Source of the DNA: Bacteroidota bacterium
Lineage (GTDB): Bacteria; Bacteroidota; Bacteroidia; Flavobacteriales; Weeksellaceae
Reading direction: 5' to 3'
Assembly: GCA_023461035.1 (NCBI GenBank)
Contig: JAEWOD010000033.1
Coordinates: forward strand, 1-64,000
Length of the DNA stretch: 64,000 nucleotides
The notes under the pieces were generated by a model. It saw nothing but the letters and a program-made list of their open reading frames with translations. It searched no databases and was not told the DNA's origin. The translations under genes and the position numbers were made by a program. Below are positions 6,462-14,718 of the stretch, in pieces (the stretch's first letter is position 1; each line of letters starts with the position of its first letter).

Positions 6462-9218
6462 TTAAAATTGATAGTTAACACCCAAACTGAAATTCATTCC
6501 TTTTTTATAATGCAATACTGTTATGTCCGCATCTTTATTTTCCTGAACTCTTTCAAAACTTGGGTCTAAAAGATTTTTTGCATTAAAGTTTACCCCTATA
6601 TTTTTCGTGATTTTTGATCGGAAGATGAAATCAAGTGTTCCGAGTCCTTTATCTACCACATTCCCTCTGTTATCTGTCCCCAAGGCATAAATACGGTCTG
6701 AGAAATAGTTATAGGCAACGGTCATCATAAGATTTCCTCCTTTTTCCCAATCTTTCGTAAAACTGATGTCTCCGTTGATTAAAAGATCAGATGCTCCCTG
6801 GAATTTATCTTCATCGTTCGTGAAATTGGCATTCATACGACTTCCGTTACTTAACAAAGTTTCTTCATATACTTTTTCGTTGTTTAACTCTTGATTTGTG
6901 TGTGCATAGGAAACATTTGCTCCTACTGTAAATTGGATTGGGTTGGAGGAATCGGATTTATAAATGGATTTTCTAATTTCTATTTCAGCTCCGAAAACAT
7001 ATCCCCAATCACCCGTATTGGCATAGGAAATATCGTTTGTAGAGGACGCAACCGTGAATTTATTTATTGGATTTTCGATGTATTTACCAAATCCTGTTAC
7101 AGAAAACAACTCACCGCCGGATGGGAAAATCTCCCATTTCAAATCCGCATTATAGTCAGTAGATGCATAAGTAGTAGGCCAACCGTAAATTGTTTCACCC
7201 AAATCTTCATACATGAAAAGCGCTCTTTCTTTAAACTGAGGCAGCGTATAGGTTTTACTTGCAGCAAAACGTATGTTTTGTTTATTCGATACTTCGTATT
7301 TTAAATTTAAGCTGGGTAGGAATTGGAATTCTTCATATTCGTTTTCGTCACCCAATGGATCAAGTGAAGTGTTCCATTCGACGGTTTGGTTTACTAATTC
7401 TCCTCTTAAACCAATTACAGCTGTCAATTTTGGTGATAATTTATATTCCAAATTTGCAAATCCGCCGTGAACGGTTTGATCTCCGGTATAATATTGAGGA
7501 TTAATTGTATTTCCGGAAAAAGTGGACATGCTAAATAGTCCTGCAGCAAAATTGGTTGGATTATAAAACGCATCCATATTATTGAAATCAGCATACATTT
7601 GGTTTCCAGAGGGAGAGAGATTATACTGAACAGCTTCAAAATCTCTGGTCTTAAAACGACCGTTGTAACCGATGGTCAATTTTCCTTTGTATGCCGATTC
7701 GTCCTCTTTTGCAAATTTGAAATTCAAAGCGATGTTTCCAACCGCTTCGCTTTCATCCAATGTTTGGAAGTAACGGTGATTTAAAGAAGCGGAAGAATTG
7801 GCAATTACATAATGGTTAAGTGAAGATTTCCATTCGATTGTATTTTGAAATCGATCCGGCATATCGCTTTTTATAGTGTTGTATCCAAGTCCCCAACTTA
7901 CATCTGTGCGATCGCTGAATTTATGTTCGCCCAATAATTGATTGACCCAAAGAGTGTTTTGAACATAAGTACCACGGCGCATCCAACCGCCTTCGTTGGC
8001 ATTGTCGCGCATATAACCTTCACCTTCTTCCAATTTTTGGTTGGATGAATTCACAAATAAGCTGTTGAAGCTAATGTTATTTTTACGGTTCAATTGATAA
8101 TTCAGATTCAAATAACCTGTCGTGTTGGTTAGATACTGATAGGAATTAAATTGACCGAAATCTTTTCCCTGAACTTCTCCTTGAGCATTTACACCTGATT
8201 TTAAACGACCTTCTTTGATGCTTAAAAAGTCGTTATCATGCGTCCCTGTGAGAAAGAAACTGAAACGTCCGTTTTCGCCCACTTTAAATCTTTCTCCGGT
8301 TGCAATTGAAAACCCGGAACCCAGAGAACCCGATTTTTTAGGATTTAAACTATTTTCAAATTCATAATTAGTTAACGTATTTGGGTTTTTTGATTTATCA
8401 AATCCAAGCCAATTGATTCCTTTTTGCAAATGAAAATTCTCATCTGAAATCGCATTTGAGTTCATCCGTGAATTCAGTCCAAACGAGAAAAATCCTTTAC
8501 CGGTTTGTTTTTTAGAAACGATGTTTACATTTCCACCGGCAAAATCACCAAAGAAAGTTCCGCTGTAAACTTTATCTATACCCACATAGGTTAAGATATC
8601 AGTGGAAAAAATGGCTAAATCTATATTTTTATATTCGGGGTCGTTTGATGGAATGGGAAGGCCGTTCATCGTTGTTGAATTGTACCGATCACCTAATCCT
8701 CGAACAAAAATCACGCTGGTTCCCTCTTGTTTTGATATTCCGGAAACTTTTGTGACCGCAGAGGAAACATCGCTTACACCTTTACGCTGTAATTCTTGAA
8801 CTCCAATATTTTCAGTTATGATCACGGATTTTTTTTGTGCATTTAACAAAGATGTTTCTGATTCTTTATTAACCTCTCCCACTACTACCGCTTCTGACAA
8901 TTGCATAGCCGAATCCGATGAAGGCTTTAATCTGGTCGAAAACTCTACTCTTTCACCATCATTTACCGTCAAAGTCTTTTTAACTTCTTCAAATCCGATT
9001 GCCGTCATAATTACTTCATAAGTCCCGGCATCGACTTCCATTTCATAGGTTCCGTTTTCATCCGTAAATGCAGAGAAAAGTGTTCCGTCTATAAATATAT
9101 CTGCCGTGGCTATACCGGATCCGGACTCATCCATTACATTCCCATAAATAATCCCTGTAGATTGTGCTTTAAGAATACTACCTGTAAAAAGCAAAAGGGC
9201 AAAAATTAGTTTATACAT
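6462..9218 (-). CDS. TonB-dependent outer-membrane receptor
   Basis: A 918-residue outer-membrane receptor driven by TonB. After the signal peptide (residues 1-18), residues 22-100 form a carboxypeptidase-regulatory-like beta-sandwich (IIYGNVMDESGSGIATADIFI), as in many Bacteroidota receptors. The plug domain follows at about 125-240, with ELQRKGVSDVSSAVTKVSGI, VIFVRGLGDRYNSTTMNG and FAGGNVNIVSKK. The remaining 680 residues are beta-barrel, ending in an aromatic residue (LGVNYQF) as required for outer-membrane assembly. It leads an operon with the beta-helix lipoprotein and is divergent from the PhoB/PhoR-like genes across a 193-base gap. Substrate specificity cannot be read from sequence. 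Confidence 0.92.
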   Translation of the reverse strand: MYKLIFALLLFTGSILKAQSTGIIYGNVMDESGSGIATADIFIDGTLFSAFTDENGTYEMEVDAGTYEVIMTAIGFEEVKKTLTVNDGERVEFSTRLKPSSDSAMQLSEAVVVGEVNKESETSLLNAQKKSVIITENIGVQELQRKGVSDVSSAVTKVSGISKQEGTSVIFVRGLGDRYNSTTMNGLPIPSNDPEYKNIDLAIFSTDILTYVGIDKVYSGTFFGDFAGGNVNIVSKKQTGKGFFSFGLNSRMNSNAISDENFHLQKGINWLGFDKSKNPNTLTNYEFENSLNPKKSGSLGSGFSIATGERFKVGENGRFSFFLTGTHDNDFLSIKEGRLKSGVNAQGEVQGKDFGQFNSYQYLTNTTGYLNLNYQLNRKNNISFNSLFVNSSNQKLEEGEGYMRDNANEGGWMRRGTYVQNTLWVNQLLGEHKFSDRTDVSWGLGYNTIKSDMPDRFQNTIEWKSSLNHYVIANSSASLNHRYFQTLDESEAVGNIALNFKFAKEDESAYKGKLTIGYNGRFKTRDFEAVQYNLSPSGNQMYADFNNMDAFYNPTNFAAGLFSMSTFSGNTINPQYYTGDQTVHGGFANLEYKLSPKLTAVIGLRGELVNQTVEWNTSLDPLGDENEYEEFQFLPSLNLKYEVSNKQNIRFAASKTYTLPQFKERALFMYEDLGETIYGWPTTYASTDYNADLKWEIFPSGGELFSVTGFGKYIENPINKFTVASSTNDISYANTGDWGYVFGAEIEIRKSIYKSDSSNPIQFTVGANVSYAHTNQELNNEKVYEETLLSNGSRMNANFTNDEDKFQGASDLLINGDISFTKDWEKGGNLMMTVAYNYFSDRIYALGTDNRGNVVDKGLGTLDFIFRSKITKNIGVNFNAKNLLDPSFERVQENKDADITVLHYKKGMNFSLGVNYQF

Positions 9219-9290
9219 TTTATCTCTTCAAAATTCCCTGCAAAGAACAGAAGCTTTGAAAAAAATCAATTTTCGTGAATTTTAAATTTT

Positions 9291-9340
9291 GATTAACTAA
9301 ATGTTAGCAGGTTAACTCAACTTTAAATCTTTGTTAAGCA
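9291..9340. promoter_or_regulatory. Repeated TTAAC/GTTAA motifs in the divergent promoter region
   Basis: TTAAC at 9293, TTAGC at 9304 (11 bases on), TTAAC at 9312 and TTAAG at 9334 lie between the receptor gene and the response regulator gene. The 11-base step recalls the spacing of PhoB direct repeats. It may be where this regulator binds, but this is a weak inference. Confidence 0.25.
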
Positions 9341-9411
9341 AAATGTTTCCTGTCTTTTGTCCTGATTTTGGCTTAACTTTACACCCCGGATTTACACCTC
9401 ATTTAAATACA

Positions 9412-10086
9412 ATGAAAAAGATTAAAATACTTTTGGTAGATGACGAACCGGACATCTTAGAGTTTTTATCCTACAATTTAATCAAGGAAGGATACGAAGT
9501 TTCTACCGCTTCAAACGGCATCGAAGGAATTAAAAAAGCAAAAGTAGAAAAGCCGGATTTGATCTTACTGGACATCATGATGCCCGAAATGGACGGAATA
9601 GAAGCCTGTGCCGAAATCCGGAAAATAGACACATTAAAGAAAACTTTGATCGTTTTCTTAACGGCAAGAACAGAAGAATTCTCCCAATTGGCAGGTTATG
9701 AAGCCGGAGCAGATGATTATATCACCAAACCGGTCAAACCAAAAGTTCTGATGAGTAAAATCAAAGCTTTGCTCCGTCTGAAGTCTACCGAAGAAAAGCA
9801 ACAATTCATAGAATTAGATGATTTCATCATCGACCGTGAAACCTATAAGGTGACTTTTCAGGGAGAGGAATTTATGCTTCCCCGCAAAGAATTTGAATTA
9901 ATTGCGCTCCTCGCCTCCAACCCAAAAAGAGTTTTCAAACGTGACGAAATTCTGGAAAAAGTATGGGGAAATGAAGTCGTTGTAGGCGGAAGAACCATAG
10001 ACGTACACATCCGCAAACTCCGTGAAAAGTTTGGAAACGACCGGCTTTCCACCATCAAAGGGGTAGGTTATAAATTAAATGCTTAA
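9412..10086 (+). CDS. PhoB/OmpR-family response regulator
   Basis: A 224-residue regulator. I chose the ATG at 9412 because the receiver domain begins at once (MKKIKILLVDDEPD); the longer frame to 9331 would add 27 residues lying over the promoter region. The receiver domain covers residues 1-120: the acidic pair DDE near residue 11, the phosphorylated Asp in LILLDIMMPEMDG near residue 54, Thr in FLTAR and Lys in YITKPVKP. A winged-helix domain follows (about 130-224), with LPRKEFELIALLAS and GRTIDVHIRKLREKFG. The histidine kinase follows 8 bases downstream, so the two are a cognate pair. Divergent pairing with the TonB receptor suggests regulation of nutrient uptake, possibly phosphate. Confidence 0.9.
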   Translation: MKKIKILLVDDEPDILEFLSYNLIKEGYEVSTASNGIEGIKKAKVEKPDLILLDIMMPEMDGIEACAEIRKIDTLKKTLIVFLTARTEEFSQLAGYEAGADDYITKPVKPKVLMSKIKALLRLKSTEEKQQFIELDDFIIDRETYKVTFQGEEFMLPRKEFELIALLASNPKRVFKRDEILEKVWGNEVVVGGRTIDVHIRKLREKFGNDRLSTIKGVGYKLNA

Positions 10087-10094
10087 ACTTTTGC

Positions 10095-11144
10095 ATGGCT
10101 ACACCCAATCGTTGGTTCAATTCTTTTCTTTATTCCATAATGGGTGGAATCATTATTTGGATTTTAAGTTGGTTGGTTTCAGCTATTATTTTACAAAAAC
10201 CTATCGGACATTGGATTTCGCCTGATTTCCTTTGGAAAGGAATTTTGCTCGGCTTTATTATTCCGTTGTTGGTTATTTTTGCCTTACTGGGAATTGCTTT
10301 TAATTCATTTTCCAAATTAAATATTTCACATTTATACGATTTGGTTCCCGATTTGAATTCGCAAAATGCAGCAAAAGATTTTGAAGGACTTTCGGAACAG
10401 ATTTCTTCTTTAACTGATGTAAAATCCAAAGAAATTGACAGCCTGACCGAAAGGGAAAATTACCGCCGTGAATTTCTCGGCAACGTATCGCACGAGCTGA
10501 AAACTCCGCTATTTTCCATTCAGGGTTATTTGCTTACGCTGATTGAGGGTGGAATTGACGATGAAAATATCCGCGATAAATATTTGAACCGGATCAACAA
10601 ATCCGTGGAGCGTCTCACCTACATCGTCAAAGATCTGGATATGATTACCGAACTGGAATCGGGAAATTTAAAATTGGAACAAAAACCATTTAACATCCTT
10701 GCGCTGACTCGAGACATCTTTGACCTTTTAGAAATCAAAGCCCAGAACAACAACGTAATCCTGAGAATTGAAAATCCCATAGATATTCCGATTCGGGTTA
10801 CGGGCGACATCGAACGCATCGAACAGGTTCTGACCAACCTCATCGTTAACGCCATCAATCATTCTGCCAAAGAAAATGCAGAAGTCACGGTTTCCTTTCA
10901 AACAAGTGGAAACAAAATCAAAACCACGATAAAAGATAACGGAATCGGCATAAAACCGGAACATCTGGAACGGATTTTTGAAAGATTTTACCGTATAGAC
11001 AAAAGCCGAAGCCGTACCCATGGCGGTTCCGGTCTGGGACTTTCTATCGTCAAACATATCCTCGAAGCCCACGGCGAAAAAATCCAGGTATCCAGTACAT
11101 TTGGAGAAGGAACAGAATTTTATTTTTTACTGAATAAAGCCTGA
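10095..11144 (+). CDS. PhoR-like sensor histidine kinase
   Basis: A 349-residue membrane kinase. Two membrane helices lie at about residues 10-32 and 45-68 with only a short loop between, so little is exposed to the periplasm and sensing may depend on a partner. A helical linker of about 55 residues with no clear HAMP domain follows. The H-box is FLGNVSHELKTPLFS, with the phosphorylated His near residue 134; the N-box is LTNLIVNAINHS and the glycine boxes are DNGIGIKPEHLERIFERFY and GGSGLGLSIVKHI. The domain order and brief sensor region match PhoR kinases of Flavobacteriia, which I infer here from its PhoB-like partner upstream. Confidence 0.9.
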   Translation: MATPNRWFNSFLYSIMGGIIIWILSWLVSAIILQKPIGHWISPDFLWKGILLGFIIPLLVIFALLGIAFNSFSKLNISHLYDLVPDLNSQNAAKDFEGLSEQISSLTDVKSKEIDSLTERENYRREFLGNVSHELKTPLFSIQGYLLTLIEGGIDDENIRDKYLNRINKSVERLTYIVKDLDMITELESGNLKLEQKPFNILALTRDIFDLLEIKAQNNNVILRIENPIDIPIRVTGDIERIEQVLTNLIVNAINHSAKENAEVTVSFQTSGNKIKTTIKDNGIGIKPEHLERIFERFYRIDKSRSRTHGGSGLGLSIVKHILEAHGEKIQVSSTFGEGTEFYFLLNKA

Positions 11145-11235
11145 AAATAAAATTCCGTCAACTTGATTTTGACAGAAAATCTTTGGGTTTAGAAGCCTAT
11201 TTAAATTTTATTGTAAAATTTTAGAAATAAAAAAA

Positions 11236-11251
11236 CCACGAGAAATCGTGG
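11236..11251 (-). terminator. Terminator hairpin after the tRNA-Gly pseudogene
   Basis: CCACGA-GAAA-TCGTGG is followed on the minus strand by a T-rich run. It is a copy of the hairpin behind the intact tRNA gene, so the terminator was duplicated together with the tRNA. Confidence 0.65.
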
Positions 11252-11256
11252 CTTTG

Positions 11257-11332
11257 AGCGGGAGACGGGACTCGAACCCGCAACATTCAGCTTGGATCCG
11301 CCGCGGCGGACTACCAATTGAGCTTCTCAAAC
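11257..11332 (-). pseudogene. tRNA-Gly pseudogene with a palindromic replacement in the anticodon arm
   Basis: The 3' half (T arm, 3' side of the anticodon arm and the 3' acceptor strand) is identical to the intact tRNA-Gly downstream. Between CTTGGA and CTACCAATTGAGC, 11 bases of the anticodon arm are replaced by the 14-base palindrome TCCGCCGCGGCGGA. The 5' acceptor strand reads GGTTTGAGA-like text and cannot pair with the intact 3' strand, and the D stem is also broken. It cannot fold as a tRNA. The same palindrome, with two changes, occurs inside the glycosyltransferase gene at 46561-46576. Confidence 0.75.
11296..11311. repeat. Short GC-rich palindromic insert, copy B1
   Basis: ATCCGCCGCGGCGGAC in the tRNA pseudogene matches ATCCTCCACGGCGGAC at 46561-46576 in 14 of 16 positions. 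Both are much richer in G+C than their surroundings. Confidence 0.55.
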
Positions 11333-11413
11333 CAACTTCATTCGATCCTTTGTCCTACACCTAAACATAAAACATTAAAAACCGAATTCTTATGAATTTT
11401 TAGAAATAAAAAA

Positions 11414-11433
11414 AACCACGAGAAATCGTGGTT
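11414..11433 (-). terminator. Terminator of tRNA-Gly
   Basis: AACCACGA-GAAA-TCGTGGTT lies immediately after the tRNA 3' end, and the minus strand continues into a T run. Confidence 0.75.
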
Positions 11434-11436
11434 TTG

Positions 11437-11509
11437 AGCGGGAGACGGGACTCGAACCCGCAACATTCAGCTTGGAAGGCTGAAGCTCTACCAATTGAGC
11501 TACTCCCGC
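11437..11509 (-). tRNA. tRNA-Gly (anticodon TCC)
   Basis: On the minus strand the gene folds as a full cloverleaf. The acceptor stem is GCGGGAG with CTCCCGC, and the D arm is GCTC-AATTGGTA-GAGC. The anticodon stem TTCAGC/GCTGAA closes the loop CTTCCAA with anticodon TCC, and the T arm contains GCGGGTTCGAGTCCCGT. The CCA end is not encoded. It reads GGA and GGG/GGU-type glycine codons. A damaged copy lies about 180 bases further along. Confidence 0.95.
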
Positions 11510-11656
11510 ATATCTGAGTACAAATTAAATTCGAATAATTGAAACAGACAATAAAAAGTCAAAAAAAAATTAATTTGGAATTTAGAAAACCATCATAAAA
11601 TAATTGTCCGATTAACTGTTTTTTTGTTATATCTTTAATACTCAAATTTTTAGCAT

Positions 11657-12217
11657 ATGAAACAATTTATTTTACTCTTGATTTTCAGTTTGGGATTTAG
11701 CGCTTTAAATGCCCAAACACCGGAAGAAATGAAAGCCTGGGAAAACGCTATGACACCCGGAGCCGAACACAAATGGATGGAAACCTACGCCGGCGAATGG
11801 GTCGTTGAAAACAAAGTTTGGATGGATCCTTCCCAGCCACCCATCCTGTCAAAAGGAAGTTGTATAAATACAATGACTATGGGAGGTAGATATATGGAAT
11901 ATGTATTTAAAGGAGATTTCTTGGGAATGCCTTTTGAGGGAAAAGGCGCCATGGGATTTGACAATACCGAGAAAAAATTTAAATCCACCTGGCGGGACAG
12001 TATGAGTACAGGAATTATGTACACCGTAGGAACTTATGATGAAAAAAACCAAACCATGACGTCCATCGGAACTTCACTGGATCCGATGACTAAACAGGAA
12101 ATGAAAACCAAGGAAATCACGAAATATATTTCCAAGGACAAATATGTAATGGAAATGTACATGGAAGTCGGTGGACAAGAATTTAAAACAATGGAGCTCA
12201 CCTACACCCGCAAGTAA
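11657..12217 (+). CDS. DUF1579 family secreted protein
   Basis: A 186-residue protein with a signal peptide (residues 1-19, ending SALNAQ), so it is periplasmic or outer-membrane associated. The mature part matches the DUF1579 pattern of a small beta-barrel: HKWMETYAGEWVVENKVW, then MTMGGRYMEYVFKGDFLG and FEGKGAMGFDNTEKKF. The text FEGKGxxGYDNxxxK is the family signature. The biochemical role is not known. A TATCTTTA -7 element lies about 25 bases upstream and a clear terminator follows, so the gene is monocistronic. Confidence 0.85.
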   Translation: MKQFILLLIFSLGFSALNAQTPEEMKAWENAMTPGAEHKWMETYAGEWVVENKVWMDPSQPPILSKGSCINTMTMGGRYMEYVFKGDFLGMPFEGKGAMGFDNTEKKFKSTWRDSMSTGIMYTVGTYDEKNQTMTSIGTSLDPMTKQEMKTKEITKYISKDKYVMEMYMEVGGQEFKTMELTYTRK

Positions 12218-12241
12218 TTCGCTCAAAATGAATTCAATCAG

Positions 12242-12270
12242 AAGCCCATTTCACAGATGGGCCTTTTGTT
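12242..12270 (+). terminator. Terminator after the DUF1579 gene
   Basis: AAGCCCAT and ATGGGCCTT form a stem with a 7-base loop followed by TTTTGTTTTT. Confidence 0.75.
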
Positions 12271-12321
12271 TTTAACATAAAATTAGCGCAAAGAATTCCT
12301 GATTTTCATCGGCTTAATCCC

Positions 12322-12329
12322 TACTTTTG
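12322..12329 (+). promoter_or_regulatory. -7 promoter element of the HMG-CoA reductase gene
   Basis: TACTTTTG is an exact TAnnTTTG, 20 bases before the start codon. Confidence 0.5.
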
Positions 12330-12349
12330 TATTGCTTAAAAAATAAAAC

Positions 12350-13702
12350 ATGAATCACACACCCGTGGAAGGTTTTTCCAAAATGTCCAAAGAAGGAAAA
12401 ATCGAATGGTTGGTAAACGAATATCTCAACGGCTCTGACAAAGCCATTCAAACCCTGAAACAATATTGGAACGAAGATTCCTCGCTTCAGCAATTACATG
12501 ACGAATTCTCTGAAAATACACTTTCCAATTTCTATATGCCACTGGGATTTGCGCCCAATTTCCTGATTGACGGAGAATTACACTGCATTCCGATGGCAAT
12601 TGAAGAAAGCTCTGTCGTTGCCGCCGCTTCCAAAGCAGCGAAATTCTGGATTTCACGTGGTGGATTCAAAACCCAAATTCTTTCCAAAGTTAAATTGGGA
12701 CATGTGCATTTTATGTTCCGGGGCGATAAAGAAAAGCTGGAACGTTTTTTCATCGAAACCGTTTTGGCTAAGTTGTTCAGAGGCACTGAAGATATTACCA
12801 AAAATATGCAGGCACGCGGTGGCGGAATTTTGAACCTGAAATTGGTCGATAAAACTTCGGAAATCGAGGATTATTTTCAGATTCATGCCGAATTTGATAC
12901 CGTGGATTCCATGGGTGCCAATTTCATCAATTCTTGTTTGGAACAATTTGCCCAAACACTCAAAAGAGAAATTTACGACAGCGAAATTTTTACTTCCGAA
13001 GAAAAAGATTCATTGCAGATCGTGATGTGTATTTTGTCGAATTATACACCGGAAAGCATCGTGAGAGCAGAAGTAAGCTGTCCGGTAGAGGATTTGGCGG
13101 AAGGAAATGTGACTTCAGAAGAATTTGTAAAAAAATTCAGCCGTGCAGTAAGAATTGCTGAGGTGGAACCTTATCGGGCGACCACACATAACAAAGGCAT
13201 CATGAACGGCGTAGACGCAGTAGTTATTGCGACCGGAAACGATTTTCGTGCGGTAGAAGCCTGCGCACATACTTTTGCTTCCCGAAACGGAAAGTACAGC
13301 AGTTTGACACACGTTGAAGTAAAAGACGGTGTGTTCCGTTTCTGGCTTGATTTACCAATTTCACTCGGAACCGTTGGCGGACTGACTTCTTTGCATCCGC
13401 TTGTGAAACTGGCTTTGCAGGTTTTGGGTTGTCCAAATGCGGAAAGACTGATGGGGTTTGTAGCTGTTGCCGGACTGGCGCAGAATTTTGCAGCACTTCG
13501 TTCGCTGGTTACAACCGGAATTCAGCAGGGACACATGAAAATGCATTTGTTGAACATTTTGAATCAATTGGAAGCTACGGAAGAAGAGAAAAATTATTTT
13601 GTAAATTATTTCAAAGACAAAACGGTTTCTCATCATGCGGTGATTTCGGAATTCCTGAGTTTACGTGGAGTGAATAGCGTGGAGGAGTTGAAAAAAGGGT
13701 GA
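12350..13702 (+). CDS. Hydroxymethylglutaryl-CoA reductase, class II (degradative type)
   Basis: A 450-residue enzyme interconverting HMG-CoA and mevalonate, cytoplasmic. Its length and lack of membrane helices fit class II. Key elements are visible: EESSVVAAASKAAKFW with the catalytic Glu near residue 85, DSMGANFINSC as the cofactor-binding DAMG-like turn near 187, TTHNKGIMNGVDAVVIATGND with the catalytic Lys near 282, GTVGGLTSLHPLV near 345 and the catalytic His in VSHHAV near residue 430. In Flavobacteriia this enzyme serves the mevalonate route to isoprenoids despite its degradative name. The flanking genes are unrelated, and the other mevalonate genes are not in the window. Confidence 0.93.
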   Translation: MNHTPVEGFSKMSKEGKIEWLVNEYLNGSDKAIQTLKQYWNEDSSLQQLHDEFSENTLSNFYMPLGFAPNFLIDGELHCIPMAIEESSVVAAASKAAKFWISRGGFKTQILSKVKLGHVHFMFRGDKEKLERFFIETVLAKLFRGTEDITKNMQARGGGILNLKLVDKTSEIEDYFQIHAEFDTVDSMGANFINSCLEQFAQTLKREIYDSEIFTSEEKDSLQIVMCILSNYTPESIVRAEVSCPVEDLAEGNVTSEEFVKKFSRAVRIAEVEPYRATTHNKGIMNGVDAVVIATGNDFRAVEACAHTFASRNGKYSSLTHVEVKDGVFRFWLDLPISLGTVGGLTSLHPLVKLALQVLGCPNAERLMGFVAVAGLAQNFAALRSLVTTGIQQGHMKMHLLNILNQLEATEEEKNYFVNYFKDKTVSHHAVISEFLSLRGVNSVEELKKG

Positions 13703-13770
13703 TTTTAATTTGAGAATTTGAAGATTTGAGAATTTAGCTTCCTATAATCTAAACCCAATTGTAAAACTAA

Positions 13771-14199
13771 ATGCGTCTCTGGTCTATCCATCCGAAATAT
13801 TTAGATGCTAAAGGTCTGGTTGCACTTTGGAGAGAAACACTTCTGGCAAAAAACGTACTGGAGGGCAAAACAAAGGGCTATAAAAATCATCCGCAATTAA
13901 TCCGGTTCAAGGAAATGAAACGACCGGTCGAAGCCATCAACCAATATTTGGCAGGAATCTGGGAAGAAGCCGAAAAAAGAGGGTATAAATTTGACAAATC
14001 AAAAATCAATTGGGAATTTGTCTCACAGAAAATGAATGTCACTGATGGTCAAATGGCGTATGAACTTCAGCATTTACTAAAGAAATTGGAAATTCGGGAG
14101 ACCAGCCAATTTTATAAATTAAGAGATTTAGAGAGAATTGATCCGGCAAAAATATTTGATAGAATTGAAGGTGAAATCGAAAAATGGGAGATAGTTTGA
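13771..14199 (+). CDS. Pyrimidine dimer DNA glycosylase/endonuclease V family protein
   Basis: A 142-residue protein of the phage T4 endonuclease V-like (Pyr_excise) family, which removes UV-induced pyrimidine dimers or related lesions. The opening MRLWSIHPKYLDAKGLVALWRE, followed by KNVLEGKTKGYKNHPQLIRF, is the family hallmark. There is no signal peptide, so it acts on DNA in the cytoplasm. It overlaps the cysteine-cluster gene by 16 bases, so the pair is translationally coupled, and a metal or redox link is conceivable. The catalytic N-terminal residue differs from the T4 enzyme's Thr2 (here Arg2 after Met), so activity should not be assumed. Confidence 0.83.
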   Translation: MRLWSIHPKYLDAKGLVALWRETLLAKNVLEGKTKGYKNHPQLIRFKEMKRPVEAINQYLAGIWEEAEKRGYKFDKSKINWEFVSQKMNVTDGQMAYELQHLLKKLEIRETSQFYKLRDLERIDPAKIFDRIEGEIEKWEIV

Positions 14200-14678
14200 T
14201 CAACGAATATTATCAGAAAGCCAAACAACGTCAGGCTGAACACAAAAAGTTTCTGAACAAAATCAAACAGAAACCACCCAAACGGTTTGATGAGCAAATG
14301 CTGGAAATCCACGAAGAAGTTTTTGACCGGATTGACTGTCTTTCGTGTGCCAATTGTTGTAAAACCACCGGTCCGCTTTTTACCCAAAAAGACATTGAAC
14401 GGCTCGCGGGTTTATTTCGGATGAAACCTTCTGAATTTATCACTAAATATCTGAAAATTGATGAGGACAATGACTATGTATTGCAGTCAGTTCCTTGTCC
14501 GTTTCTGGGAACCGATAATTATTGTTCGGTTTATGAGCACCGACCGAAGGCCTGTCGGGAATATCCGCATACCGACCGTAAAAAATTCTATCAAATCAAT
14601 CATCTTACCCTGAAAAATACTTTGATTTGTCCGGCGGCGTATGAAGTAGTAGAAGAAATGATGAGAAAAATCAAATAA
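14184..14678 (+). CDS. YkgJ-family cysteine cluster protein
   Basis: A 164-residue protein with the CxxCxxCC pattern of the family (CLSCANCCKTTGP near residue 52), followed by CPFLGTDNYCSVYEHRPKACREYP and a final CP. This arrangement is thought to bind zinc or an iron-sulphur centre. The first 45 residues form a charged helix. It begins inside the end of the endonuclease V-like gene, so it depends on the upstream transcript. Function unknown; members occur next to diverse housekeeping genes. Confidence 0.88.
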   Translation: MGDSLINEYYQKAKQRQAEHKKFLNKIKQKPPKRFDEQMLEIHEEVFDRIDCLSCANCCKTTGPLFTQKDIERLAGLFRMKPSEFITKYLKIDEDNDYVLQSVPCPFLGTDNYCSVYEHRPKACREYPHTDRKKFYQINHLTLKNTLICPAAYEVVEEMMRKIK

Positions 14679-14691
14679 AGAAATTATTCTC

Positions 14692-14699
14692 TACATTTG
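14692..14699 (+). promoter_or_regulatory. -7 promoter element of the T9SS BNR-repeat gene
   Basis: TACATTTG is an exact TAnnTTTG, 19 bases before the start codon at 14719. Confidence 0.5.
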
Positions 14700-14718
14700 A
14701 TTATCAAAAACTTAATTT

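Noticed and set aside
11257..11332. A second functional tRNA-Gly or a different tRNA
   Set aside because: Neither the acceptor stem, the D stem nor the anticodon stem pair.
13703..13770. TTTGAGAATTTGAAGATTTGAG as a regulatory repeat
   Set aside because: Short, very AT-rich and ambiguous; probably an intergenic low-complexity stretch.
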